Below are positions 5,481-13,168 of a DNA stretch of 13,456 nt, one piece after another (position 1 is the stretch's first letter; the number at the start of each line of letters is the position of its first letter). A model generated the notes under the pieces. The model ran no database searches and was not told the DNA's origin. It saw only the letters and a program-made list of their open reading frames with translations. A program made the position numbers and the translations under genes. This DNA is from Planctomycetota bacterium (GTDB lineage Bacteria; Planctomycetota; B15-G4): contig QNBX01000125.1 of the NCBI GenBank assembly GCA_003644265.1, forward strand, positions 1 to 13,456, read 5' to 3'.

Positions 5481-7844
5481 ATGAAGGCACGCATCCAAGT
5501 CTGTAACCGTGAGCTGGCCTGCTCACGGATCGCCGCGGCCGTGACGCTGACACTGCTGTGCGCCTGTGCGCCCGCGGCGAACAGCAATCCGCCCGTTCCT
5601 CAAGGGAGCGAGCTGGGAGCCACGAGCGCAGTGGGCGACGACGCCGGGCAGGCATCCGACACGTCGCTGCCCAGCCTCTCGCCCCCCTCCCCCGAGGGCG
5701 GGACCGGCGGCTGGCGCCTGCTGGCGGAGGACAGCCCCTACCTGCGGCAGCACGCCGACAACCCGGTGGCCTGGCACCCCTGGGGCGAGGCCGCGTTCGC
5801 GCTGGCGGCCGCGCGCGACGTGCCGGTGTTCCTCTCCATCGGCTACAGCTCGTGCCACTGGTGCCACGTCATGGAGCACGAGTCGTTCGAGGACGAGGAG
5901 ATCGCCGCGTACCTCAACGCGCACTTCGTGTGCATCAAGGTCGATCGCGAGCAGCGCCCCGACGTGGACGACCGCTACATGGCCGCGGTGCAGGCCATGA
6001 CCGGCAGCGGCGGCTGGCCGCTCTCGGCCTGGCTCACCACCGAGGGCGAGCCCTTCCTGACGGGTACGTACTTTCCGCCGCGGGCCACGCGCCGCATGCC
6101 GGGCTTCATCGACCTCTGCCAGCAGGTGGTCGATACCTGGGACAACGAGCGCGATCAGCTGATGGAGTCGGTGGCGCACAACGCGCCGATGCTGCGCAGC
6201 GACAACCTGCCGCCGGCCGCGCCCTGGGCCGGGCCCGAGCTGCTGGACGCCGCCGCCAGCGCGCTGGTGTCGCAGCTCGACCCCGTGCTGGGAGGCATGG
6301 CAGGCAAGCGGCCCCAGCGCTTTCCGCCCTCGAGCGCGCTCTCGTTCCTGCTGCGCCAGTCGGCGCGCGGCGCGGCGGTGGACCTGGAGCCGGTGCACGT
6401 GACGCTCGACGCCATGGCCAAGGGCGGCATGCGCGACCACGTAGCAGGCGGGTTCCATCGCTACAGCACCGACCCGCAGTGGCACGTGCCGCACTTCGAG
6501 AAGATGCTCTACGACAACGCGCAGCTGGCGGAGGTCTACGCCATGGCCTACGCCGTCACGGGTGAGGCGCGCCACGCGCGGGTGGCGCGCGACACGCTGG
6601 CCTGGCTGGCCGCCGACATGCGCTCGCCCGAGGGGCTGTACTACTCGGCTCGCGACGCCGACAGCTTGCCCTTCGACGCCGAGAGCCGGCCGCTGCCGGA
6701 CACGCACCCCGAAGAGGGCGACGTGAACACCTGGACCCCGGCCGAGGTGCTGGCCGTGCTGGGTGACGACGACGGCGCCGCGTTCAATCGGCTGTACGGC
6801 ATCACCGCGGCGGGCAACTTCGAGCGCGGACGCTCGATCCCGCGGCCGGGGCGCACCGACGAGCAGCTGGCCGCCGACCCCGGCGAGGGCGTGCCCGCGG
6901 GCGAGGCCTTCTACGCCTGGCAACGCCGCGTGTTCGACACCCTCGCCAGCGCCCGCGCCAAGCGGCCCCAGGCCTTCCGCGACGAGAAGTGCCTGACGGC
7001 CTGGAACGGGCTGCTGCTCAGCGGCTTGGCTGCCAGCGCGCGCTCCCTCGACGACGAGCAGCTGGCCGCGGAGACCGCGCGCCTGGGGCACGCCGTGCTC
7101 GAGCGGCTCACCTGGCGCGACGACGACAGCGCCCTGCGCGTGTGGCACCAGCGCTTCGAGGGCCGCAGCAGCGGGCACGGCGACCTGGCAGACCACAGCC
7201 ACCTGGCCCGCGGCCTGCTCGAGGCCCACGGCGCCACGGGCGAGCCGGCCTTCCTGGCCGCCGCCTGGGAGCTCGCCTTCGCCATGATCGCGCGCTTCGA
7301 AGACACCACCAACGGCGGCTTCCACCTGTCGGAGGGCAGCGACCCGCTGCTGCCCACGCGCGGGCGTGAGCTGCAAGACGGCGCCATCCCCTCCTCGCAG
7401 AGCGTGGCCACGGGCGTGATGCTGCGCCTGGCGCCGCTCGATGACAGCGGCGCGCTGACCGCGGCGGCCGAGCGCGTGCTGGAGCGCTTTGCGTCGCTGG
7501 TGGGCCGCAGCCCGCGCGGCTTCCCCAGCCTGGCCATCGCGGTGGACGCCGCCGCGGGACCCTTGGCCGAGGTGGTGCTCACCGGCACGCCGGGAGACCC
7601 CGACTACGACGAGCTGCGCGCGGCCGCTCAGCGCGCCTTCCTGCCCGCCGAGCTGCTGCTGCCCCACGCGCCCTCCGCCGCAGCCGCCCTGGCTGCGGTC
7701 GGCGTCGAGCCCACCCCGGCGCTGCTGCAAGGCCGCACCGGCGACGAGGCCAGCGCATGGATCTGCGTACACGGCGCGTGCCTGTTGCCCGTCACCAACG
7801 CCACGCAGCTCATGGCCCAGTGGAGCTCGGTCACGACGCGCTGA
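5481..7844 (+). CDS. YyaL/SSP411-type thioredoxin-domain protein (DUF255), lipoprotein form
   Basis: 787 aa. Family signatures are all present: [20 protein letters not shown] (85-104), the redox motif CHWC (125-128) in [31 protein letters not shown] (154-164), [19 protein letters not shown] (175-193) and GTYFPP. Further on come GGFHRYSTD and [15 protein letters not shown] (324-350), YYSARDADS (388-396) and [12 protein letters not shown] (502-513). The N-terminal part is a thioredoxin fold; the rest is predicted to be an alpha/alpha toroid like six-hairpin glycosidases. The biochemical role is not established in bacteria. Unlike most members, it has a lipoprotein-type signal ending LCAC (Cys29) and a low-complexity linker to about residue 76. 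It should therefore be exported and membrane-anchored. The ATG at 5481 is the only Met before residue 131. It is convergent with the decarboxylase gene. Confidence 0.93.
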   Translation: MKARIQVCNRELACSRIAAAVTLTLLCACAPAANSNPPVPQGSELGATSAVGDDAGQASDTSLPSLSPPSPEGGTGGWRLLAEDSPYLRQHADNPVAWHPWGEAAFALAAARDVPVFLSIGYSSCHWCHVMEHESFEDEEIAAYLNAHFVCIKVDREQRPDVDDRYMAAVQAMTGSGGWPLSAWLTTEGEPFLTGTYFPPRATRRMPGFIDLCQQVVDTWDNERDQLMESVAHNAPMLRSDNLPPAAPWAGPELLDAAASALVSQLDPVLGGMAGKRPQRFPPSSALSFLLRQSARGAAVDLEPVHVTLDAMAKGGMRDHVAGGFHRYSTDPQWHVPHFEKMLYDNAQLAEVYAMAYAVTGEARHARVARDTLAWLAADMRSPEGLYYSARDADSLPFDAESRPLPDTHPEEGDVNTWTPAEVLAVLGDDDGAAFNRLYGITAAGNFERGRSIPRPGRTDEQLAADPGEGVPAGEAFYAWQRRVFDTLASARAKRPQAFRDEKCLTAWNGLLLSGLAASARSLDDEQLAAETARLGHAVLERLTWRDDDSALRVWHQRFEGRSSGHGDLADHSHLARGLLEAHGATGEPAFLAAAWELAFAMIARFEDTTNGGFHLSEGSDPLLPTRGRELQDGAIPSSQSVATGVMLRLAPLDDSGALTAAAERVLERFASLVGRSPRGFPSLAIAVDAAAGPLAEVVLTGTPGDPDYDELRAAAQRAFLPAELLLPHAPSAAAALAAVGVEPTPALLQGRTGDEASAWICVHGACLLPVTNATQLMAQWSSVTTR

Positions 7845-7907
7845 GGGCGAGCTTTCGGGAGCGAGTCGGGAGGCACCGCCGAGCGCGCTTCCGGGCGCGC
7901 CGCCGAA

Positions 7908-7923
7908 CGCGTCGGGGGACGCG
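7908..7923. terminator. Hairpin in convergent intergenic region (right of the DUF255 gene)
   Basis: CGCGTC (7908-7913), loop GGGG and GACGCG (7918-7923) form a 6-bp stem, 63 bases past the stop of the DUF255 gene. There is no T tract. It is a plausible terminator in a 144-bp gap between convergent genes, but GC-rich DNA makes chance stems common. Confidence 0.35.
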
Positions 7924-7954
7924 ATCGGCTCCGTGGGTTGGCACGCGAGGCCGG

Positions 7955-7975
7955 GGCGACCGCGAGGCTGTCGCC
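7955..7975 (-). terminator. Hairpin just past the decarboxylase stop
   Basis: GGCGAC (7955-7960) and GTCGCC (7970-7975) pair around a 9-base loop. The stem begins 13 bases beyond the decarboxylase stop codon. It lacks a U tract, so it is called at low confidence. Confidence 0.35.
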
Positions 7976-7988
7976 GCTGCCGACGCCG

Positions 7989-9500
7989 TCAGATCGAAGC
8001 CCGCCCGTCCGGAGCCTGGGGGGCGCCCGCGCCTGAGCCCGCGGGCGCTACCGCGGGCTGCGGCAGCGCGGCGCCGTGGCGTTCGAGCTCGTCCAGCAGG
8101 AAGCTCAGGTCTGCCCGGGTCACGCGGTGGTTGTTGGCCACGTGGCGCAGGGCGGGTACGCCGTCCACGGGCGCGTAGTTGATCAGCAGCCGGCCCTCGC
8201 TGCGCAGGGCCTCGCGCAGCTCGACGCTGGCCTGCCCCAAGGCGATGTCGCGCTCGCGACCCGACGGCACGCCGCGCCAGCACTCGGGCACGTAGCGGAA
8301 GCAGGTGTTGCAGCCCTGCGGCTCGCGCACGAGCTCGAAGGCGTCACGCTGCGCCAGCAGCTCACGCAGGCTGCCAGCCAGGCTGAAGAGCTGCTCGATG
8401 CGCCGCGCGTGGCCTTCGTCGCCCAGGGCACGCCATGACAGCCAGAGCTTGAGCGAGTCGACCCGCCGGCCGCACTGCAAGGACAGGTCGCCCAGGTCGT
8501 AGCGCGCGTCGTCGCCCGCATGAAAGAGGTAGTCGGCGCCCATGGCGTTAGTGGCGGCGAGTCGCCCGCGGTCGCGCATCAGCAGGGCCGAGCAGGCCAG
8601 GGGCACGCCCATCATCTTGTGCGGGTTCCAGACCACGGAGTCGGCCCGCTCGCAGCCGCGCATGAGGGCGCGATGCTGCGGGGAGAGCAGCACGCCGCCG
8701 CCGGCCGCCGCGTCTACGTGGAACCACAGGCCGTGACGCTCGGCCACGTCCGCCAGGACGTCGAGCGGGTCGAAGGCCCCGGCTACCGTGGTCGACGCCG
8801 TGGCGCACAGAAAGAACGGCCGCTCGCCCCGGGCCAACGCCTGTTGGATGGCGGCCTCGAGCGCGTCCGGCTGCATGCGCCCCTGCGCGTCCACCGCCAC
8901 CTTGCGCACCGCGTCCTGCCCCAGCCCGACCACGCTGGCCGCGCGCTCGGTCGAGTAGTGCGCCTCGGCCGACATGAACAGCACCAGCCGGTCGTCGGCG
9001 TTCAGCCCGCGCTGCTTGGCGTCGGGCACGCAGCGGTTGCGCGCCGCCAGCACCGCCATCAGGTTGGCGATGCTGCCGCCCGGCGTGAGCACGCCCTCGC
9101 CCTCACCCGCCTCGTCGCGCCAGCCCACCAGCTCGCACATGTGCCGCATGAGCGCCAGCTCCATGAGCGTGACCACCGGCGCCACCTCGAAGGTGTACAT
9201 CGAGGTGTTGAGCAGCGCGGTGATCCACTCGCCCAGCATCCCGGCCGCGTCGAAGTCGCCGAACAGCTGGTTGGAGAAGCCGGGGTGAGCGGTGCGCACG
9301 CTGTAGTGCAGCGTCGCGCGCACGTCGTCCAACAGCTCGTCCAGCGAGTGCCCCTCGCGCGGCGGGGTCAGGTCCATGCGCTCCAGCAGCTCTTCGGCGG
9401 AGACCTTGCGCAGGACCGGCTCGCCGCGGTCTTCATGGCCCGCGAGATACGCCGTAGCGATCTTGCAGGCCTCCTGGATCAGGAGCTGCGCGTCCTGCAT
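7989..9500 (-). CDS. Group II PLP-dependent decarboxylase (GAD/CSAD-like)
   Basis: 503 aa, cytoplasmic. It removes the alpha-carboxyl of an amino acid using pyridoxal phosphate. The cofactor lysine is in NPHKMMG (Lys295), the pyridine-binding Asp in HVDAA (Asp263), and the ring-stacking His in AHYST (His181). TPGGSIANL (139-147) binds phosphate. Residues 69-114 (RTAHPGFSNQLF, NTSMYTFEVAPV) and CNTCFRYVP (397-405) resemble vertebrate glutamate and cysteine-sulfinate decarboxylases more than aromatic-amino-acid or histidine ones. Glutamate, aspartate or cysteine sulfinate are therefore the likeliest substrates; I cannot choose between them. The last roughly 25 residues are an Ala/Pro/Gly tail. 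ATG 9500 is preceded by GGGGA at good spacing. tRNA-Lys lies upstream on the same strand. Confidence 0.9.
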   Translation of the reverse strand: MQDAQLLIQEACKIATAYLAGHEDRGEPVLRKVSAEELLERMDLTPPREGHSLDELLDDVRATLHYSVRTAHPGFSNQLFGDFDAAGMLGEWITALLNTSMYTFEVAPVVTLMELALMRHMCELVGWRDEAGEGEGVLTPGGSIANLMAVLAARNRCVPDAKQRGLNADDRLVLFMSAEAHYSTERAASVVGLGQDAVRKVAVDAQGRMQPDALEAAIQQALARGERPFFLCATASTTVAGAFDPLDVLADVAERHGLWFHVDAAAGGGVLLSPQHRALMRGCERADSVVWNPHKMMGVPLACSALLMRDRGRLAATNAMGADYLFHAGDDARYDLGDLSLQCGRRVDSLKLWLSWRALGDEGHARRIEQLFSLAGSLRELLAQRDAFELVREPQGCNTCFRYVPECWRGVPSGRERDIALGQASVELREALRSEGRLLINYAPVDGVPALRHVANNHRVTRADLSFLLDELERHGAALPQPAVAPAGSGAGAPQAPDGRASI

Positions 9501-9542
9501 GCCGATCCCCGTGGGAGTGGCTAGTCCAAATATCGCCTGCCA

Positions 9543-9548
9543 AGTATA
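9543..9548 (-). promoter_or_regulatory. Possible -10 box for the decarboxylase gene
   Basis: TATACT on the minus strand lies 42 bases upstream of the decarboxylase ATG, in the most A/T-rich spot of the tRNA-Lys/decarboxylase gap. No -35 consensus is visible at the right distance. Confidence 0.4.
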
Positions 9549-9563
9549 GACAGGCGAGCGGCC

Positions 9564-9581
9564 GCTTCGGCGCGCCGAAGC
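9564..9581 (-). terminator. 18-bp perfect palindrome directly after tRNA-Lys
   Basis: GCTTCGGCGCGCCGAAGC is fully self-complementary and begins at the base after the encoded CCA of tRNA-Lys. As RNA it can fold as a 7-bp stem with a CGCG loop. It probably ends the tRNA transcript or guides 3' processing. The T-rich tail of a classic terminator is missing. Confidence 0.5.
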
Positions 9582-9657
9582 TGGTGGGGGCGCAGGGGAT
9601 CGAACCCTGGACCCACGGCTTAAAAGGCCGTTGCTCTACCGACTGAGCTACACCCCC
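9582..9657 (-). tRNA. tRNA-Lys (UUU)
   Basis: On the minus strand the acceptor GGGGGTG (9657-9651) pairs with CGCCCCC (9592-9586), including one T-G pair. The D arm is AGCTCAGTCGGTAGAGC, the anticodon arm ACGGC-CTTTTAA-GCCGT (anticodon TTT), and the T arm CAGGG-TTCGATC-CCCTG. Discriminator A (9585) and the CCA end (9584-9582) are encoded. The body is 73 nt without CCA. Confidence 0.97.
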
Positions 9658-9737
9658 AAGCCGAGCATGTTGCCACGCCGTGCCACCCCGCGCGACCCCG
9701 CAGCGCCCCACGCGAGACCCCGAACGACAGCGCCACG

Positions 9738-9780
9738 CCCCACCCCAACGCCCGCGCCCCGAAGCCCCCCACCCACTCCC
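9738..9780 (-). other. G-quadruplex-type motif
   Basis: The minus strand carries eight runs of three or more G within 43 bases, separated by loops of 1-4 bases. On the plus strand they appear as C runs at 9738-9741, 9743-9746, 9751-9753, 9757-9760, 9765-9770, 9772-9774 and 9778-9780, with the six-base run counting as two. It meets the usual G3+N1-7 rule twice over. The G strand is the sense strand of any read-through from frr. Folding in the cell is not shown. Confidence 0.6.
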
Positions 9781-10031
9781 ACGGACGGCCCCCTCCACAA
9801 CGCCTCACGCGTCACGCACGCAAGCCCAGGCGCTCAAGCCCACGCCCTCAAGCCTGACGAGCCCCACCTCGTCACGCGCGTCGGGAGCTGCGTCGCGATG
9901 GCGCAGCGACTCGTGGACTGCGAGCGACCGCAGGTCGTCTCGCTGCAACACGCCGGAGCGAAGCCCTCGCGACGCATCCCCCGACGCCCCGCGGCGCTCC
10001 AGAACCCCGGGCCTTCAGCCAGCACCAACGC

Positions 10032-10067
10032 CTGCATCTGCATCTGCATCTGCGTCAGCGTCAGCCC
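10032..10067. repeat. Hexanucleotide repeat just downstream of frr
   Basis: Six hexamers run in a row: CTGCAT three times (10032-10049), then CTGCGT, CAGCGT and CAGCCC. The array lies 8 bases beyond the frr stop codon. It is a microsatellite-like array with decay toward frr. It could vary in length, with little expected effect on coding. Confidence 0.8.
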
Positions 10068-10075
10068 CTCAGGCC

Positions 10076-10627
10076 TCAGCCGTCCTGGATCTCCTTGACC
10101 CGACCCTCCACCACGCTGTCGATCTCCGTCTCCATCTCCTTGGTGACCTTCTGGATCTCGTCCTTGAGGTCGTGCACCTGATCTTCGTTCAGGTCCTTGG
10201 AGCCCTCGGCCAGCTTGTTCTGGTCGCGACGGATGTTGCGCACGGTGACGCGGGCCTGCTCGGCCAGGTCCTTGCAGCGCGAGGCCATCTTGTCGCGCTG
10301 CTCCTGGCTCATCATGGGCACGTTGAGGCGCACGACCTTGCCGTCGGTCTCGGGCGTGATGCCCAGCTCGCTCTTGAGGATGCCCTTCTCGATGGCCGTG
10401 CACATGGACGGATCGAACGGCTTCACCAGCAGCTGGCGCGGCTCGGGGGTGGAGATGGTGGCCACCTGGTTGAGCGGCATGGGGCTGCCGTAGGCCTCCA
10501 CGCGCACGTTGTCCACCAGCGCGGGCGTCACCCGGCCGGCGCGCAGTCCCTTGAGGCCATCGCCCAGGAACTCCACTCCCTTGTGCATCTTCTCGCGGGT
10601 GTCCTTCAGGATCGCATCGGCGGTCAT
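10076..10627 (-). CDS. frr: Ribosome recycling factor
   Basis: 183 aa, the usual family length (about 185). RRF works with EF-G to split ribosomes after termination. Recognisable stretches are LKGLRAGRVTPALVDNVRVEAYG (25-47), which packs domain I against domain II, then PLNQVATIST and EPRQLLVKPFD. Further on are GKVVRLNVPMMSQEQRDKM and VRNIRRDQNKLAEG (about 128-141), the conserved helix of domain I. The ATG at 10627 is preceded by AGAGGA, 7 bases away, a good ribosome binding site. It is the last gene of the rpsB-tsf-pyrH-frr cluster, 68 bp after pyrH, and has the pyrH-frr order found in most bacteria. Confidence 0.97.
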   Translation of the reverse strand: MTADAILKDTREKMHKGVEFLGDGLKGLRAGRVTPALVDNVRVEAYGSPMPLNQVATISTPEPRQLLVKPFDPSMCTAIEKGILKSELGITPETDGKVVRLNVPMMSQEQRDKMASRCKDLAEQARVTVRNIRRDQNKLAEGSKDLNEDQVHDLKDEIQKVTKEMETEIDSVVEGRVKEIQDG

Positions 10628-10695
10628 GCTCGCATCCTCTCGTCAGGCGTGGTGATCAGGGGCGGTTGGGTGGCTCGGCCCGGGCCCTGCCGGGA

Positions 10696-11406
10696 TCAGG
10701 CCTTGGTGACGGTGGTGCCGAGGGTCTCGCCGCGTACGACTCGCTCGAGGTTGCCCTCGGTGAACACGTCGAAGACCTGGATCGGCAGGTCGTGGTCCAT
10801 GCACATGGTAATGGCCGTGAGGTCCATCACGCGCAGGTCCTGTTCGATCACTTGGCGGTAGGTGAGGTGCTCGTAGCGCTTGGCGTCGCTGTGCTTGGCC
10901 GGATCCTTGTCGTAGATGCCGTCGACCTTGGTGGCCTTGAGCACCACGTCGCAGCCCAGCTCGTTGGCCCGCAGCGCCGCCGTGGTGTCGGTGGTGAAGT
11001 GCGGGTTGCCCGTGCCGCCGGCCAGGATCACCACGCGGCCCTTCTCCTGGTGGCGCATGGCGCGCCGGCGGATGAAGGGCTCGCAGATCTGCTCGGCCCA
11101 GATGGCGGACATGAGCCGCGCGTCCATGCCGTGCCGCTCCAGCCCGTCCATCAGGGCCAGGCCGTTGATCATGGTGGCCAGCATGCCCATCTGGTCGGCG
11201 GTGGCCGGCACGCTGATGGTGTCGGCCACGTCGGCGCCGCGCAGGATGTTGCCGCCGCCCACCACCACGGCCACGCGCACGCCCTGCTCGGTCACCGCCC
11301 GGATCTGACGGGCGATGGTCTCGATGGCCTCGCGCTCGAGCGCATGGCCCTCGTCAGCGCCCAGGGCCTCGCCGCTGAGCTTGAGCAGGATGCTGCTGTA
11401 GGCCAC
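10696..11406 (-). CDS. pyrH: UMP kinase
   Basis: 236 aa, typical length. It phosphorylates UMP to UDP with ATP in pyrimidine nucleotide synthesis and belongs to the amino-acid-kinase fold. Motifs: LLKLSGEALG (7-16), VVVGGGNILRG (47-57), DQMGMLATMINGLAL, the UMP-binding AGGTGNPHFTTDTTAALRA, and KATKVDGIYDKDP near the C-terminal third. The start is GTG at 11406 (V/MAYSSILLKLSG); GGGAG lies about 12 bases upstream. The 54-bp gap to tsf contains a short direct repeat (ACCTCGGAACG at 11429-11439 and 11441-11451) but no promoter that I can see, so it is most likely co-transcribed with rpsB and tsf. Confidence 0.97.
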   Translation of the reverse strand: MAYSSILLKLSGEALGADEGHALEREAIETIARQIRAVTEQGVRVAVVVGGGNILRGADVADTISVPATADQMGMLATMINGLALMDGLERHGMDARLMSAIWAEQICEPFIRRRAMRHQEKGRVVILAGGTGNPHFTTDTTAALRANELGCDVVLKATKVDGIYDKDPAKHSDAKRYEHLTYRQVIEQDLRVMDLTAITMCMDHDLPIQVFDVFTEGNLERVVRGETLGTTVTKA

Positions 11407-11460
11407 CTTCTGGCGACTCCCGGGACGGACCTCGGAACGAACCTCGGAACGTGCCAGGGG

Positions 11461-12057
11461 TCAGCTGCCGATCTCGAAGCGCGCGAAGCGTCCGATCTGG
11501 ATGTTCTCGCCCAGGGTGCCGACCATCTCGGCGCGGAGCTGCTCGATCGTCTTCTTGTCGTCCTTGACCCAGGGCTGCTCCATCAGGCACTGCTCGGCAA
11601 AGTACTTGCTGAGCCGACCCTCGAGCATCTTCTCCTGGATCTCGGCTGGCTTGGAGCTGTCGATCTGCGAGCGCAGGATCTCCTTCTCCTTCTCGACCAG
11701 TGCGGCCGGCACGTCCTCTCGGGAGAGGCAGCTCGGCTTCATGGACGCGATGTGCAGCGAGATCTCCTTGCAGAAGTCCTTGAACGGATCCGTCTTGGCG
11801 ACGAAGTCCGTCTCGCAGTTGACCTCGAGCAGCACACCCACGCGGCCGTTGTGGTGAATGTAGCTGCTCACCAGGCCCTCGGTGGCCTCGCGGCCAGCCT
11901 TCTTGGCGGCCTTGGCGATGCCCTTCTTGCGCAGCCACTCGGAGGCCTTCTCGATGTCGCCGTCGGACTCCTTGAGGGCCGCCTTGCAGTCCATCATGGG
12001 AGCGCCGGTCATGGTCCGCAGGTCTTTGACCTGGGTGGCGGTGATGGTCGGGGTCAT
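11461..12057 (-). CDS. tsf: Elongation factor Ts
   Basis: 198 aa. EF-Ts regenerates EF-Tu-GTP. The N-terminal UBA-like module (VKDLRTMTGAPMMDCKAALK, 10-29) is followed by the EF-Tu-contacting core VNCETDFVAKTDPF (79-92; the Thr-Asp-Phe motif at 83-85). The C-terminus has EQPWVKDD and ENIQIGRFARFEIG. It is much shorter than the roughly 280-aa E. coli protein and similar to the short Thermus type, so part of the dimerisation/coiled-coil region is absent. The frame stays open upstream into rpsB, but ATG 12057 gives the normal N-terminus. It begins 4 bases after the rpsB stop with no clear ribosome binding site, suggesting translational coupling to rpsB. Confidence 0.96.
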   Translation of the reverse strand: MTPTITATQVKDLRTMTGAPMMDCKAALKESDGDIEKASEWLRKKGIAKAAKKAGREATEGLVSSYIHHNGRVGVLLEVNCETDFVAKTDPFKDFCKEISLHIASMKPSCLSREDVPAALVEKEKEILRSQIDSSKPAEIQEKMLEGRLSKYFAEQCLMEQPWVKDDKKTIEQLRAEMVGTLGENIQIGRFARFEIGS

Positions 12058-12061
12058 GGCG

Positions 12062-13168
12062 TCAGGACTCGGTCGCGTTGGGGGTGCTCGTGTCAGTGCT
12101 CGCGGCCGGCTTCTCGGCCGGCTTGGCTGCGGTCTCGGGGGCCGCGACGCCGGCCGTCTCAGGCTCAGCGGCGGGCGCCTCGGGAGTCGTCGCCGGGGCC
12201 GCGCTCTCCGTAGGAGCGGCCGCATCGGGGGCCGCACCTGTGGCCGCATCGGGGGCCGCACCTGTGGCCGCATCGGGGGCCGCATCGGGGGCCGCACCTG
12301 TGCCCGCATCGGGGGCCGCACCTGTGCCCGCACCTGTGCCCGCCTTGGCCGCAGGCACACCCGCGCTGGCGCGCATGGACGCGGCCATCTTCTTGGAGTC
12401 GCTGACGGCGATCATGGAGCCGTCCTCGCCGCGCACGCCCAGGGCGTCCTCAGGCGCCCGACCCGACTCCTTGAAGCGCTTGCAGCCCTCTTCGATGGCG
12501 TCGGTCAGCCTGCCCAGCAGCAGCGCGATGGAGCGCATGGAGTCGTCGTTGGCGGGGATCGGGATGTCGATCGGCCTGGGGTCGCAGTCGGTGTCCAGGA
12601 TGGCCACCACCGGCACGCCCATCTTCTTGGCCTCAGCGACGGCGATGTGCTCGCGCTTGGGGTCGATGATGAGCAGCGCGCCCGGCATGCGCGACAGGTT
12701 GCGCAGGCCCTCGAGGTTCTTCTTGATGCGCTTCTTCTCGCGCCCGAACTGGCTCTGCGCCTTCTTCTTGAGCGCGGCCATCTCGCCGGTCTCGTCCATG
12801 TGCTCCAGCTCCTCGAGCCGGGTCAGACGAGAGCGGACGGTCTTGAAGTTGGTCAGGCTGCCGCCGAGCCAGCGCTCGGTCACCCAGGGCATCTCGACGC
12901 GCGCGACCTCCTGGCGGAGGATGCCCTGCATCTGACGCTTGGTCCCCACGTAGACGATCTGACGGCCGGTGGCCGCGACCTCCCGCAGGAAGTGGCTCGC
13001 GCGGGCCAGGCCGCGCACGGTGTGCACCAGGTTGATGATGTGGATCTTGTTCCGCCGCCCATGAATGAACTTCTTCATGGCGGGGTTCCAAGCGTGCGTC
13101 CACGAGCCGAAATGCGTGCCGGCCTCGAGGAGCTCCTCGATCGTGGTTTTGGGCAACGTGATCTCCAT
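12062..13168 (-). CDS. rpsB: Ribosomal protein S2 with long Ala/Pro-rich C-terminal tail
   Basis: 368 aa. The S2 fold spans about residues 5-240: LLEAGTHFGSWTHAWNPAMK, FIHGRRNKIHIINL, IVYVGTKRQMQ, WVTERWLGGSLTNFKT, MPGALLIIDPKREHIAVAEA and PIPANDDSMRSIALLL. S2 binds the small subunit near the head-body junction with S1-type partners. Residues about 265-368 are an added low-complexity tail. It comprises ten four-residue units (AGTG, AATG or AAPD types, 277-316), then Pro/Ala/Glu/Thr-rich sequence ending PNATES. The usual S2 length is 230-260 aa. ATG 13168 (MEITLPKTTIEELL) fits the family start; the frame is open further upstream, but that sequence is Arg-rich. No strong ribosome binding site precedes it. 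It leads the operon with tsf 4 bases downstream. Confidence 0.96.
   Translation of the reverse strand: MEITLPKTTIEELLEAGTHFGSWTHAWNPAMKKFIHGRRNKIHIINLVHTVRGLARASHFLREVAATGRQIVYVGTKRQMQGILRQEVARVEMPWVTERWLGGSLTNFKTVRSRLTRLEELEHMDETGEMAALKKKAQSQFGREKKRIKKNLEGLRNLSRMPGALLIIDPKREHIAVAEAKKMGVPVVAILDTDCDPRPIDIPIPANDDSMRSIALLLGRLTDAIEEGCKRFKESGRAPEDALGVRGEDGSMIAVSDSKKMAASMRASAGVPAAKAGTGAGTGAAPDAGTGAAPDAAPDAATGAAPDAATGAAPDAAAPTESAAPATTPEAPAAEPETAGVAAPETAAKPAEKPAASTDTSTPNATES
12219..12338. repeat. Ten 12-bp modules inside rpsB
   Basis: The plus strand has ten 12-bp units of two types, A (GCCGCATCGGGG) and B (GCCGCACCTGTG), each with an occasional leading C for G. The order is A B A B A A B A B B. The units keep the rpsB reading frame and encode APDA- or TGA-containing tetrapeptides. 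Unit number can change by slippage without breaking the frame. Confidence 0.9.

Larger units (their letters stand above)
9658..10075. other. Gene-free, strongly C-biased intergenic region
   Basis: 418 bp lie between tRNA-Lys and the end of frr. Open frames here are Arg/Pro/Ala-rich or extend frr out of frame, and I see no credible gene. The plus strand is very C-rich at 9680-9800, so the minus strand, which is the transcribed sense for both flanking units, is G-rich. It holds a G-quadruplex-type motif (9738-9780), short direct repeats of CTCAAGCC around 9826-9855, and a hexanucleotide array (10032-10067). No terminator with a T tract is visible for the rpsB-frr operon. Confidence 0.6.

Noticed and set aside
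5458..5655. Longer N-terminus for the phosphoesterase (start at 5655)
   Set aside because: The extra 66 residues are Arg/Ser-rich, overlap the divergent gene and do not match the family, which starts just before the SDPHL motif.
5523..7772. 749-residue open frame antisense to the DUF255 gene
   Set aside because: Every conserved family motif lies on the plus strand; the antisense product is Arg/His/Gly-rich, typical of high-GC shadows.
9631..10098. 155-residue open frame in the tRNA-Lys/frr gap
   Set aside because: It begins inside tRNA-Lys, is Pro/Arg/Thr-rich, and runs through the hexamer repeat; no ribosome binding site or motif supports it.
12078..12935. 285-residue open frame on the plus strand opposite rpsB
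   Set aside because: It is kept open by GC-rich rpsB codons and the 12-bp repeats; the Ala/Ser/Gly product has no recognisable fold.
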